Positions 1 through 7,258 of a stretch of DNA of 21,058 nt are shown piece after piece (positions within the stretch are counted from its first letter, which is position 1; the number at the start of each line of letters is the position of its first letter). The position numbers were made by a program, and so were the translations under genes. Source of the DNA: Bacteroidota bacterium (GTDB lineage: Bacteria; Bacteroidota; Bacteroidia; Flavobacteriales; Weeksellaceae); NCBI GenBank assembly GCA_023448955.1, contig JAEXJU010000057.1, positions 1 to 21,058 of the forward strand. Direction: 5' to 3'. The notes beneath the pieces were generated by a model, which saw only the letters and a list, made by a program, of their open reading frames with translations, was not told the DNA's origin and did no database searches.

Positions 1-1
1 G

Positions 2-958
2 TTTGCCGGAATCGGAGGAATTGTTTTATTCACTGCCATTTTTGCGACATTGTCTGCAGGCTATGCAATGTTTACGGTTTTTGATAATCTTTGGGCATCA
101 GTAGGATTTGGAATACTTTGGGGATTGATGATTTTTAACTTAGACCGATATATTGTTTCTTCAATCAAAAAAACAGGCACTTGGTGGAATCAGATCCTGA
201 TGACCATTCCGCGACTGATTTTAGCGACTTTTCTTGGAATCATTATTTCAAAACCTCTGGAACTAAAGATCTTTGAGAAGGAAGTGAATAAACAATTAAA
301 TACGATTATTCAAAGGAATAAAAAACAGCTACAGGCAGAAATGAGCGGAAGAATCCTGCAACAATCCGGACCATTTGATCTGGAGAAGAAACAAATCCAG
401 ACTCAGATCAAAAATTATCAGATGGCTTATGATTCAGCCTCGGTTGAGTTAGAAAAAGAAATTTTGGGTAAACAATCCGGCTTAACCAGCGGAAAAGTTG
501 GCTATGGAAGTAACGCCAAAAGAAAGGCTGAACTGAAAGAACAGAAACGGGCAGACCTGGAAAACTACCAAAAGCAAATGCAGCCGAGACTGCAATATTT
601 GGACACCGAAATTTCAAAAGTTTATACTAATCTGGAAACAGAAAGAAAATCTACGGAAGGAATTGAAGATAAATTCAATGGATTTGCTGCGAGATTACAG
701 GCTTTGGATGAATTAGGAAAAAATTCGGCAATTATTGCATTGGCAGCAAGTTTCATTATGGGATTATTTATTGTCCTGGAAATTTCACCAGTTCTGATTA
801 AACTAATTTCTTCGGTTGGACCTTATGATTATCTTTTGGAAAAAACTGAGAATGAATTCAGACTATATTCTAAAGAAAAAATTACGAAAGGAAACTCATT
901 AACGGATTACAGAATTAGAAAATTTAATGATGATCTAAATAACAGGAATGATCTATAA
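2..958 (+). CDS. DUF4407 family membrane protein, 5' end outside window
   Basis: The reading frame is open from base 2, so the gene starts upstream and about 318 residues are visible. The first visible part is hydrophobic (ending FATLSAGYAMF), followed by a segment around LWASVGFGILWGLMIF and the conserved-looking NLDRYIV. Another membrane segment (IPRLILATFLGIIIS) precedes about 130 charged, Lys/Glu/Gln-rich residues that look like a coiled coil. A last membrane segment (IIALAASFIMGLFIVLEISP) and a short basic tail follow. This layout of membrane pairs around a coiled coil is that of DUF4407 proteins, whose role is unknown to me. No gene overlaps it and the next gene begins 80 bp on. An internal TTG at position 50 is an arbitrary truncation, not a credible start. 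The family call is from memory of the NLDR and hydrophobic pattern. Confidence 0.8.
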   Translation, partial: FAGIGGIVLFTAIFATLSAGYAMFTVFDNLWASVGFGILWGLMIFNLDRYIVSSIKKTGTWWNQILMTIPRLILATFLGIIISKPLELKIFEKEVNKQLNTIIQRNKKQLQAEMSGRILQQSGPFDLEKKQIQTQIKNYQMAYDSASVELEKEILGKQSGLTSGKVGYGSNAKRKAELKEQKRADLENYQKQMQPRLQYLDTEISKVYTNLETERKSTEGIEDKFNGFAARLQALDELGKNSAIIALAASFIMGLFIVLEISPVLIKLISSVGPYDYLLEKTENEFRLYSKEKITKGNSLTDYRIRKFNDDLNNRNDL

Positions 959-1038
959 TAATTCTGTGTTAATTTTATTCTTTTTTTCTTATTTATATCA
1001 TAATATTTGATTAAATTTAGTAAAACAAATCAATTATT

Positions 1039-1632
1039 ATGAAAAACTTTACATTATCATTAATTATGATGACGATGATGGCATCTCCATCAATCGCAAA
1101 AGCACAAGCCACCGAGCCTTTCTTAGGTCAGATAGCATTTGTACCATATAATTTTGTTCCAAAAAATTGGGCAGCTTGTAATGGACAATTGTTGCCAATT
1201 TCACAAAATCAAGCCCTTTTTGCGTTGCTTGGTACAACATATGGGGGAAATGGAACGACTACGTTTGCTCTGCCGGACATGAGAGGCAGGGTGCTGGTTC
1301 ACGAAGGTCAAGCTCCCGGAGGTCCTACTAATTATACGATGGGACAAATTGGTGGTTCAGAATCTGTGACGTTGCAAATAACCCAAATGCCTGCACATTC
1401 GCATACCGTAAATGCAGTTACATCAGACGGGAATCAAAATACGCCTACAAATACACTTCCGGCAGATACAAAAATTTTAGACAAAGAATATTCCGACGCG
1501 ACAGCCAATACCACAATGAAATCAACCATGATTAATCCATCAGGAGGAAGTCAGGCACACGAGAACAGACCGCCGTTCGTCACCTTAAAATGCATAATTG
1601 CTTTGCAGGGGATATTTCCATCTCAATTCTAA
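1039..1632 (+). CDS. secreted phage tail-collar-domain protein
   Basis: A complete 197-residue protein. Residues 1 to about 25 form a Sec signal peptide (basic start, hydrophobic core, cleavage probably near AKAQA). The rest matches the Tail Collar/Mdp-type fold: FLGQIAFVPYNFVPKNWAAC at about 28-47, then NGQLLPI, ALFALLGTTYGGNGTTTFALPDMRGRV, and AHSHTV in the C-terminal half. In phages this fold sits in tail fibres. Free-standing copies with signal peptides are common in Bacteroidota and often annotated 'tail fiber protein', but their function is not settled. The ATG follows the AT-rich leader CAATTATT, without a Shine-Dalgarno box, as usual in this phylum. The next gene begins 6 bp after the stop and is probably co-transcribed. 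No other phage genes are near, so this is not evidence of a prophage. Confidence 0.85.
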   Translation: MKNFTLSLIMMTMMASPSIAKAQATEPFLGQIAFVPYNFVPKNWAACNGQLLPISQNQALFALLGTTYGGNGTTTFALPDMRGRVLVHEGQAPGGPTNYTMGQIGGSESVTLQITQMPAHSHTVNAVTSDGNQNTPTNTLPADTKILDKEYSDATANTTMKSTMINPSGGSQAHENRPPFVTLKCIIALQGIFPSQF

Positions 1633-1638
1633 TGGATT

Positions 1639-2325
1639 ATGAAATCGGTATATTTAATAGTTCTGGCATTCGGAAGCTCAGCTTTTGGCCAGACCATTAC
1701 GTTTAAAGGTTGTTACAATCTATTCGAAGATCAGGTTTATACTTTCAATAAAACCAGTGTAGATGGGAATAATAAAAATATTTATATAACTACGCCAGTT
1801 ACCGGCGATCAAAATTGTGGAGGACTGGGAACGTGTGAATTAAAAATTCAGTGGAACAATAGCTTAAGCCGTTGGGAGATTCTTGCCGACGAAGGTAATG
1901 GAACTTTTACTAATCCTTATCTCATATATCACAACTCCACAGGTAACAATAATGCTTCAAATCCTCCTGCTAATAATTTTGGAACTTGGGTAGAAAATAC
2001 AGCAATTACAAATGGTGCTTGTGGCGGAAATCTCACTTCATCAAACTCGACAATGACTGGTGATGTTCATACCAGTTTTCTTAATGTTTTAAATGGGAAA
2101 AGTTCTAAAATACAGGTTTTTCCTAATCCAGTTTCTGACTTCATAAGTATTTCGGGTATAGAGTTTCCCGAGACTATTGAAATTTATAACACGGCTGGAC
2201 AAGTTGTGAAATCGCAAGAGTTTAAAGAGCGAGCAAATGTGTCTTCTTTATCTACGGGAACTTATATTCTTAGAGTGAAAACGAAGGATTCTGCTATTCA
2301 CGAGTTCAAATTCATTAAAAAATAA
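1639..2325 (+). CDS. T9SS type A sorting-domain protein
   Basis: A complete 228-residue protein. A short signal peptide (to about FGQ at residue 18) is followed by a Cys-containing body of about 125 residues that I cannot assign to an enzyme family. The last 75 residues are a typical T9SS type A sorting domain: IQVFPNPVSDFISI, IEIYNTAGQVVKS, LSTGTYILRVKT and the closing FKFIKK. The family rule is that this tail directs export across the outer membrane by the type IX system and is usually cleaved for surface attachment. The gene starts 6 bp after the tail-collar gene, so the two probably share a transcript and may act together outside the cell. The perfect hairpin at 2345-2368 ends the transcript. 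The sorting tail is certain; the biological role of the body is unknown. Confidence 0.85.
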   Translation: MKSVYLIVLAFGSSAFGQTITFKGCYNLFEDQVYTFNKTSVDGNNKNIYITTPVTGDQNCGGLGTCELKIQWNNSLSRWEILADEGNGTFTNPYLIYHNSTGNNNASNPPANNFGTWVENTAITNGACGGNLTSSNSTMTGDVHTSFLNVLNGKSSKIQVFPNPVSDFISISGIEFPETIEIYNTAGQVVKSQEFKERANVSSLSTGTYILRVKTKDSAIHEFKFIKK

Positions 2326-2344
2326 AAAAGATCATAATTACAAT

Positions 2345-2368
2345 AAAAGCTTCCAAATGGAAGCTTTT
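2345..2368. terminator. bidirectional intrinsic terminator
   Basis: A perfect 10-bp stem, AAAAGCTTCC (2345-2354) and GGAAGCTTTT (2359-2368), with loop AAAT. It lies 20 bp after the stop of the plus-strand T9SS gene and 3 bp after the stop of the minus-strand gene. Both exits are T-rich on the relevant strand, so it can serve both convergent genes. Confidence 0.8.
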
Positions 2369-2370
2369 GT

Positions 2371-2718
2371 TTATTTTAAATCACCAACCAAAAATGGTGG
2401 ATCTGCGTTTTCGTTGTAATCCCGAACAAAGCCAATTTCTTTATTTTTTTTAATTATTGACTTTGAGCTTCCGGAAAATCCATCCCCAAAATCAACTGTG
2501 AAATCTATGTAACTCAATTTTTTTTTAGTGAATTTCATTTTGTTGAATACCAAAATAATGTTTTTTTCCTTAAGATTTTTTTGAAGACTCAATAGGTCTT
2601 TTTTTGTCATTTCTTTATTAAAAACAACTGCTATTACCTTCTTTTCAGATGTAAAAGAAAGTATTCCAAAAATAAAAAAGAATAAAAATAAGAGTGAGAA
2701 AATACTATTTTTCTTCAT
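2371..2718 (-). CDS. small exported protein, possible BlaR1-tail-like domain
   Basis: A 115-residue protein when begun at the ATG at 2716-2718 (MKKNSIFSLLFLF...). A TTG six codons upstream also keeps the frame, but it lies inside a likely -7 promoter box (2734-2741), so the ATG is preferred. Residues 1 to about 25 are a strongly hydrophobic signal peptide or anchor. The rest, with the pattern KEMTKKDLLSLQKNLKEKNI, then FTKKKLSYIDFTVDFGDG and GSSKSI, resembles the segment at the C-terminus of Bacteroidota BlaR1/M56 sensor peptidases (KKELDxLKxxLKxKGI... ITxIxVxFxDxxGxSGS). Here the segment stands alone, with no peptidase domain. That resemblance is my recollection of the family and weak evidence of function. 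The gene is convergent with the upstream T9SS gene, shares its terminator, and diverges from the next T9SS gene. Confidence 0.65.
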   Translation of the reverse strand: MKKNSIFSLLFLFFFIFGILSFTSEKKVIAVVFNKEMTKKDLLSLQKNLKEKNIILVFNKMKFTKKKLSYIDFTVDFGDGFSGSSKSIIKKNKEIGFVRDYNENADPPFLVGDLK

Positions 2719-2733
2719 TACCAGAATAAAGTG

Positions 2734-2741
2734 CAAAAGTA
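2734..2741 (-). promoter_or_regulatory. -7 box (TAnnTTTG) of the small exported protein gene
   Basis: On the minus strand this reads TACTTTTG, a full match to the Bacteroidota -7 consensus, 16 bp before the ATG at 2718. It overlaps the alternative TTG start and so argues against that start. I see no clear -33 TTTG at the right distance. Confidence 0.45.
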
Positions 2742-2865
2742 TGAAATGTTTATATTAAATTATATTTTTATGATAATTATTTTTTCAGACATATAATCGT
2801 AAAATTCGCTTTTTAATAGATTGAACAATTAAAATCAGATTTCACAGCTAAAAATTAAATAGATG

Positions 2866-2898
2866 TTTAGATTTTTTAAATAAAAATTAATAACTTTG
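2866..2898 (+). promoter_or_regulatory. Bacteroidota-type promoter of the second T9SS gene
   Basis: TAACTTTG at 2891-2898 matches the -7 consensus TAnnTTTG exactly. TTTA at 2866-2869 is a weak -33 candidate with a 21-bp spacer. The ATG follows 28 bp later after the leader AATTTAATTATT. Confidence 0.5.
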
Positions 2899-2926
2899 AC
2901 ATCCTTAATTTTAAAATTTAATTATT

Positions 2927-3832
2927 ATGAAAAGAATTTTATCTTTTTCTTTAACAGCTGTAATGGCATTTTCAGCTTATTCTCAAAGTTTATGGAGTGA
3001 TAATTTTGAAACATACAATGTTGGAAATCTTGGAACCCAAGGAGGGTGGCAAAGAGATGGAGGCACAAATGCTGTGGCAAAAGTTGCTAACGTAACTACA
3101 AGTTATGGTAAATCATTTCAATTTGCAAGTACTGCAAGCAATAATGCCGATGGTGTATTCATATATAATGATACAAAGTGGTCTTCAAGATCAACTAATA
3201 ATGGTATTTTTGTAGCTGAATTTGATGTTTATACAGGAAGTACTTTTTCTGAAATTCAATTTTATGATGTTGACGCAGGCTATTACACTATAGCGGATTT
3301 ATATATGAGTCCTGCGAATGGTGTGTTTTTGGCAGATCAGGACGATTTCGATAATGATGGGTCTGGTATACAATTACCATTGACAGTTACAGCTAATACT
3401 TGGTATAAAGTTAAGTTTACCTATGACGTTATGGGTACTGGAGAAATGACTGTAGAGATCAACGGAACTCAATATGGACCTTTTGAAAAATCGCCAGGTT
3501 GGTTCCCAACAGAAGTTGATCTTGTAGCAATCAACGCTAATACTTCAGGATTTGATAATATTAAAACTAGTGCAGTCGCAACTTTAATGGCTGTTTCCGA
3601 CGTAGCTAAAAAATCTTCTTTAACAGTATATCCAAACCCTGCTACTGAAATTATTAATGTAAAATCTGATAAGAAAGTAGAATTGGTTTCTATTTATGAT
3701 GCAGCTGGAAAAGTTGTTAAAACTGCTGCTGAAACAACTATCAATGTTCAGAATCTTGAAAAAGGTGCTTACATCGTAAACATTAACTATACAGATGGTT
3801 CTAAAGAATCTACAAAAGTAATCAAGAAGTAA
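2927..3832 (+). CDS. T9SS type A sorting-domain protein, lectin-like body
   Basis: A complete 301-residue protein. A signal peptide runs to about residue 19 (AFSAYSQS). The body (20 to about 215) is Gly/Asn/Thr-rich and beta-strand-like: it begins LWSDNFETYNVGNL, continues GGWQRDGG, and later has FDNIKTS. That opening and close are common in secreted concanavalin/LamG-like jelly-roll domains of Bacteroidota, but I see no catalytic motif. Residues from about 225 are a T9SS type A sorting domain: LTVYPNPATEIINV, LVSIYDAAGKVVK, LEKGAYIVNI and the closing KVIKK. It is probably secreted and attached at the cell surface. It has its own promoter box at 2891-2898 and ends at the 14-bp hairpin terminator at 3851-3884, so it is probably monocistronic. 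The sorting domain is sure; the fold of the body is an inference. Confidence 0.85.
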   Translation: MKRILSFSLTAVMAFSAYSQSLWSDNFETYNVGNLGTQGGWQRDGGTNAVAKVANVTTSYGKSFQFASTASNNADGVFIYNDTKWSSRSTNNGIFVAEFDVYTGSTFSEIQFYDVDAGYYTIADLYMSPANGVFLADQDDFDNDGSGIQLPLTVTANTWYKVKFTYDVMGTGEMTVEINGTQYGPFEKSPGWFPTEVDLVAINANTSGFDNIKTSAVATLMAVSDVAKKSSLTVYPNPATEIINVKSDKKVELVSIYDAAGKVVKTAAETTINVQNLEKGAYIVNINYTDGSKESTKVIKK

Positions 3833-3850
3833 TTTTCTAGATTTAAATAG

Positions 3851-3884
3851 AAAAAGGCTGCAAAAATTAATTTGCAGCCTTTTT
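3851..3884. terminator. bidirectional intrinsic terminator
   Basis: A perfect 14-bp stem, AAAAAGGCTGCAAA (3851-3864) and TTTGCAGCCTTTTT (3871-3884), loop AATTAA, followed by more T on the plus strand. It lies 18 bp after the T9SS gene stop and 19 bp after the convergent guaB stop. The A-run gives a U-tract for guaB as well. Confidence 0.88.
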
Positions 3885-3903
3885 TTTATTAATGCTTTTT
3901 TAA

Positions 3904-5364
3904 TTACAATGAATAATTCGGAGCCTCTTGTGTAATGATCACATCGTGTGGATGCGATTCTTTCAATCCGCTTCCGGTAATCATTACCAGTTTCGAATCT
4001 TTTTGTAATGCTTCGATATCTTTTGCACCACAGTAGCCCATTCCTGCACGCAAACCACCAGTCAGTTGGAAAATCACATCTTCCAGTTTTCCTTTGTGAG
4101 GAACTCTTCCTTCGATGCCTTCCGGAACAAATTTCTTAGCTTCACTCTGGAAATAACGCTCTTTTCCGCCACGTTTCATAGCTGAAAGAGAACCCATTCC
4201 CTGATAAGATTTGAATTTTCTTCCCTGGAAAATAATTTCTTCTCCAGGCGCTTCATCTGTTCCGGCTAAAAGTGAGCCTAACATTACCGCACCAGCACCA
4301 CTCGCAATAGCTTTCACAATATCACCGGATAATTTGATTCCGCCATCCGCAATAACAGCTACATTTTTCTTTCTTGCAAATTCGTAAACGTTGTAGATTG
4401 CTGATAATTGAGGAACTCCAACTCCGGCAACAACTCTCGTTGTACAGATAGAACCTGGTCCAACACCAACTTTCAGAACATTAGCACCAGCTTTTATCAA
4501 ATCTTTTGCAGCATCCGCTGTTACGATATTTCCACCAACAATATCCAAATCCGGGAAAGTTTTTCTGATTTCAGAGATTTTATCCAAAACACCTTTCGAA
4601 TGGCCGTGCGCCGAATCGATGGCAACAATGTCAACACCAGCTTTTACCAACGCTGTGATTCTTTCAATTGTATCTTCTCCAACGCCAACACCCGCGCCAA
4701 CTATTAGTCTGCCGTTTTTGTCTTTGTTCGCATTCGGATATTCTAATTGATTATCAATGTCTTTGATTGTGATTAAGCCAACCAGTTTGTTTTTCTTGTC
4801 AACGATTGGAAGTTTTTCAATTCTGTTTTTTAGCAAAATTTCTTTTGCCTTTTCGAGATTCGTGTTTTTATCAGAAGTGATTAGGTTTTCTTTGGTCATT
4901 ATTTCCTCCACTTTGATATCCAGATTTTCCTGGTATTTCACATCTCGATTGGTAATGATTCCGATGAGGTAATTATTTTTATCGACTACAGGAAGACCGG
5001 AAATTTTATAATTGGCCATCAGCGCTTTAGCTTCTGCTAAAGTATGGTCTTTTGACAATGTGACTGGGTCGGCAATCATTCCGTTTTCGGAACGTTTCAC
5101 GCTGTTCACCTGCGCTGCCTGTTCTTCGATGGTCATATTTTTATGGATGAAACCCAAACCACCAACTCTCGCTAAAGCAATTGCCAAATCTGCTTCCGTA
5201 ACTGTATCCATCGCGGCGGAAACAATTGGAACATTAAGCGAAATCTTGTCTGTAAGTCTTGATTTAAGGGAAACCTGATTAGGTAAAACTTCTGAATAAG
5301 AAGGGACTAGAAGCACGTCATCGAAAGTGATGGCTGTCTCTACAATTTTGTTATGAATAGACAT
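3904..5364 (-). CDS. guaB: inosine-5'-monophosphate dehydrogenase
   Basis: GuaB oxidises IMP to XMP with NAD+, the committed step of GMP synthesis in the cytoplasm. The 486-residue length is normal. The N-terminal barrel part contains ITFDDVLLVPSYSEVLP and SAAMDTVTE. Two CBS domains occupy about 97-205 (ISGLPVVD, IEKLPIVDKKNKLVGLITIKD). The barrel then resumes with IVGAGVGVGED, VDIVAIDSAHGHS and the catalytic loop GPGSICTTR, with the nucleophilic Cys at residue 307. IADGGI, MLGSLLAGTDEAPGE and YQGMGSLSAM follow. The ATG at 5362-5364 is preceded by a perfect -7 box. The gene is separated from the BamA-like gene by 273 bp with a hairpin repeat and is probably monocistronic. The call is secure. 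Confidence 0.98.
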   Translation of the reverse strand: MSIHNKIVETAITFDDVLLVPSYSEVLPNQVSLKSRLTDKISLNVPIVSAAMDTVTEADLAIALARVGGLGFIHKNMTIEEQAAQVNSVKRSENGMIADPVTLSKDHTLAEAKALMANYKISGLPVVDKNNYLIGIITNRDVKYQENLDIKVEEIMTKENLITSDKNTNLEKAKEILLKNRIEKLPIVDKKNKLVGLITIKDIDNQLEYPNANKDKNGRLIVGAGVGVGEDTIERITALVKAGVDIVAIDSAHGHSKGVLDKISEIRKTFPDLDIVGGNIVTADAAKDLIKAGANVLKVGVGPGSICTTRVVAGVGVPQLSAIYNVYEFARKKNVAVIADGGIKLSGDIVKAIASGAGAVMLGSLLAGTDEAPGEEIIFQGRKFKSYQGMGSLSAMKRGGKERYFQSEAKKFVPEGIEGRVPHKGKLEDVIFQLTGGLRAGMGYCGAKDIEALQKDSKLVMITGSGLKESHPHDVIITQEAPNYSL

Positions 5365-5378
5365 CTTTACTTTCTTTG

Positions 5379-5386
5379 CAAAATTA
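5379..5386 (-). promoter_or_regulatory. -7 box of guaB
   Basis: The minus strand reads TAATTTTG, a full TAnnTTTG match, 15 bp before the guaB ATG. The -33 element is not clear (TTTTC about 19 bp upstream is the best candidate). No purine riboswitch fits in the short leader. Confidence 0.5.
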
Positions 5387-5472
5387 AGTTATTTTTATTG
5401 AATTTGAAAATCTCGTAATCTATTTGATAAATAATTAATATTCAGAGAAATGATGTTTGGATTACAAACGCT

Positions 5473-5578
5473 TAGCCCCGATAGTAGCGACATCCTTTTT
5501 TGTTAGTTTTCTCAATTTCTATTTATGATTAAACGTCGTAAAACAAAAAAGATATAGCGGATAGCGGGAAATAGCTCC
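5473..5578. repeat. T-run/A-run hairpin repeat element
   Basis: An imperfect inverted repeat of about 105 bp in the guaB/BamA-like gap. The outer ends are AGCCCCGATAGTAGCGACAT and its counterpart ending in GCGGGAAATAGCTCC. The inner perfect stem is CTTTTTTGTT (5495-5504) with AACAAAAAAG (5542-5551). The form resembles a dispersed intergenic repeat I recall from flavobacterial genomes. It has no ORF. The rest of the 5387-5637 gap shows only AT-rich sequence and TATCA-type short repeats at 5605-5637. Confidence 0.6.
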
Positions 5579-5637
5579 AAATTAATTATAAATGAAAAAT
5601 GAATTTTTATCAACTATCATTTATCGCTTATCATTGA

Positions 5638-7245
5638 TTAAAATCTGCTGAGAATTCCCCAATGGATTTTTATTTCGTTGAATTTAAAGGGATTTCCAAA
5701 CTCATTTCCATTGGAGATCTGGAAACTCATCAGACCGACAGGAAGGAAAAAGTTGAAACCCAAACCTAAACTATAGAGTTTTGGCGTGATTCCGAGGGCT
5801 TTGTTGGACATTTGTCCATATTGTGCAAACAAATCGAAGAAGGCTTGGTCGTTCACGAGATAACGATATTCTGCACCGGCAAAAGCGTAAAAATCGCTGA
5901 CGAGACTTTGTTCATTGAAACCCCGAAGCGAGTTCCAGCCTCCAAACCGAAAAAGTTCGTTGATTGATAATTCGTTTTTGGAACTTAGCAAAGCGGATTC
6001 TCCTTTTATGTTGAGGAAATGATTTCCGGACAAATTGAAGTTGTGTTCTGCAAAAAGAAAATACCGAATTTGGTCGAGTTTTTCCTGAGTGTCATCGTAG
6101 GTTGTTTTCAGGAAATCGGCTTCCAGACGGATGTTGCTATTGTTGATGAACAGTGGAATGTTACTTCCTTCCTGATATTGATAATAAACGCCAATTCCTT
6201 TTTTGCTGTAGTCTCGACCGCTGGTGTAAAGCGAATCCAGAATCGCAGAAGATTCGAAAGTCCCTTTGAGACCGAGTTTTTGTTTTGGCGAAAGATGATA
6301 ATAAATGGCTGGCAAAAATTTGACATTCGCAAAGGTGGAATCCTGGCGGAAAATATTGACATTCACATTCAGACCAACGTTGCTCCCAAACGTGTACGGG
6401 ATGTCCGTCTGTAAATCAAAAGTCTGACCTTTGTCGGGATTTCGTTGCCAATAAATGCCGATGCTTTCGAAGCTGTTGAACATATTTTTCATCTGGACAT
6501 TCAGCGTTCCGTTGATTGTGAATTTCTCGGTTTTATCATTTCCGAAACCAATCATTCCGTCGAAAGTGTTCGTTTTTCGTTTCTGAGTAAAGAGAAAAAC
6601 CTGTGTAGAATCTTTGGTAAATAATGTCTGAGGCGGTTTTTCCAACGACACAAACTGATGATTTTGTAGAGATTGATTCATAGAAACCAAGTTCTTATCA
6701 TCATAGTTTTTGCCAAGATATTGCTTGTTGAGGTTTTTAACAAATTGTTTCGGTAAACGCGTGTAACCTTTGAAGACAATGCCGTCAATTTTTCTTTGAG
6801 AAGCTGGAACAACCGAGATTTTAACCGAAGGAATTCCGTTTTCCATTTTCTGGAATTTGGTTTTCACACGGTTGAAGGCAAAACCTTTGTCACGGTATTT
6901 TTGATTAATATTTTTCTTGAGTGAGTCTAAATTCTTAGTGTAAATCTCATTCTTCTGAAACTTCAAATCTGTCATTAAAGAATCTGAAAATTTTACATTG
7001 GCTTCGTTGAAATTTGGGCCTTTGTCGTAATAGATTTCTGTCCGGTTTTCTATTTTTTTGACACCTTTCAGTTCTGTGAAAAAGTAAGAATTTTCAGCTA
7101 ATGAATCCAGAAATTTAACTGCTTTGGCAGAATCAGAAACGATTTTTTTGGCGTTGGTTTCTTTGTCGATGAGCCAATATTCTTTTTTCTGCGCGTTGGA
7201 GAAAAAAGAAATTAGAAAAGCTAATATGAGTAGAATTCGATACAA
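5638..7245 (-). CDS. BamA/TamA-family outer membrane protein
   Basis: A 535-residue protein with a signal peptide (YRILLILAFLISFFSNAQ), a soluble N-terminal half and a C-terminal beta barrel. About 100-190 looks like a POTRA-type module (YTKNLDSLKKNINQKYRDKG, IDGIVFKGYTRLPKQ). From about 220 the alternating beta pattern continues to the end, with FRFGGWNSLRGFNEQSL carrying the RGF signature of the Omp85 loop, and a C-terminal Phe (WGILSRF) as expected of a barrel protein. It is shorter than BamA (about 800+) and closer to the D15/TamA or two-partner type. The only in-frame start at the signal peptide is TTG (7243-7245); there is no in-frame ATG upstream as far as I could read. It follows the GIY-YIG gene by 13 bp and is probably co-transcribed. 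Its substrate is unknown. Confidence 0.85.
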   Translation of the reverse strand: MYRILLILAFLISFFSNAQKKEYWLIDKETNAKKIVSDSAKAVKFLDSLAENSYFFTELKGVKKIENRTEIYYDKGPNFNEANVKFSDSLMTDLKFQKNEIYTKNLDSLKKNINQKYRDKGFAFNRVKTKFQKMENGIPSVKISVVPASQRKIDGIVFKGYTRLPKQFVKNLNKQYLGKNYDDKNLVSMNQSLQNHQFVSLEKPPQTLFTKDSTQVFLFTQKRKTNTFDGMIGFGNDKTEKFTINGTLNVQMKNMFNSFESIGIYWQRNPDKGQTFDLQTDIPYTFGSNVGLNVNVNIFRQDSTFANVKFLPAIYYHLSPKQKLGLKGTFESSAILDSLYTSGRDYSKKGIGVYYQYQEGSNIPLFINNSNIRLEADFLKTTYDDTQEKLDQIRYFLFAEHNFNLSGNHFLNIKGESALLSSKNELSINELFRFGGWNSLRGFNEQSLVSDFYAFAGAEYRYLVNDQAFFDLFAQYGQMSNKALGITPKLYSLGLGFNFFLPVGLMSFQISNGNEFGNPFKFNEIKIHWGILSRF

Positions 7246-7258
7246 TTTGATTTTACAT

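Noticed and set aside
408..617. Minus-strand frame inside the DUF4407 gene
   Set aside because: It lies fully within a convincing coding region, has no start context or family-like sequence, and mirrors the codons of the real gene.
1012..1019. TAAATTTA as the -7 box of the tail-collar gene
   Set aside because: It misses the final G of TAnnTTTG and no -33 box could be placed with confidence, so it is not listed as a promoter.
1039..2325. Prophage or tailocin remnant, because of the tail-collar domain
   Set aside because: The protein has a signal peptide, its neighbour has a T9SS tail, and no capsid, tail-tube, lysis or integrase gene is nearby.
4408..5278. Several plus-strand frames across guaB
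   Set aside because: GuaB motifs run through the entire stretch on the other strand; the plus-strand products are low-complexity shadows.
5365..5637. Purine riboswitch for guaB
   Set aside because: The -7 box is 15 bp before the guaB ATG, leaving almost no leader; the hairpin element is farther upstream and matches a repeat architecture.
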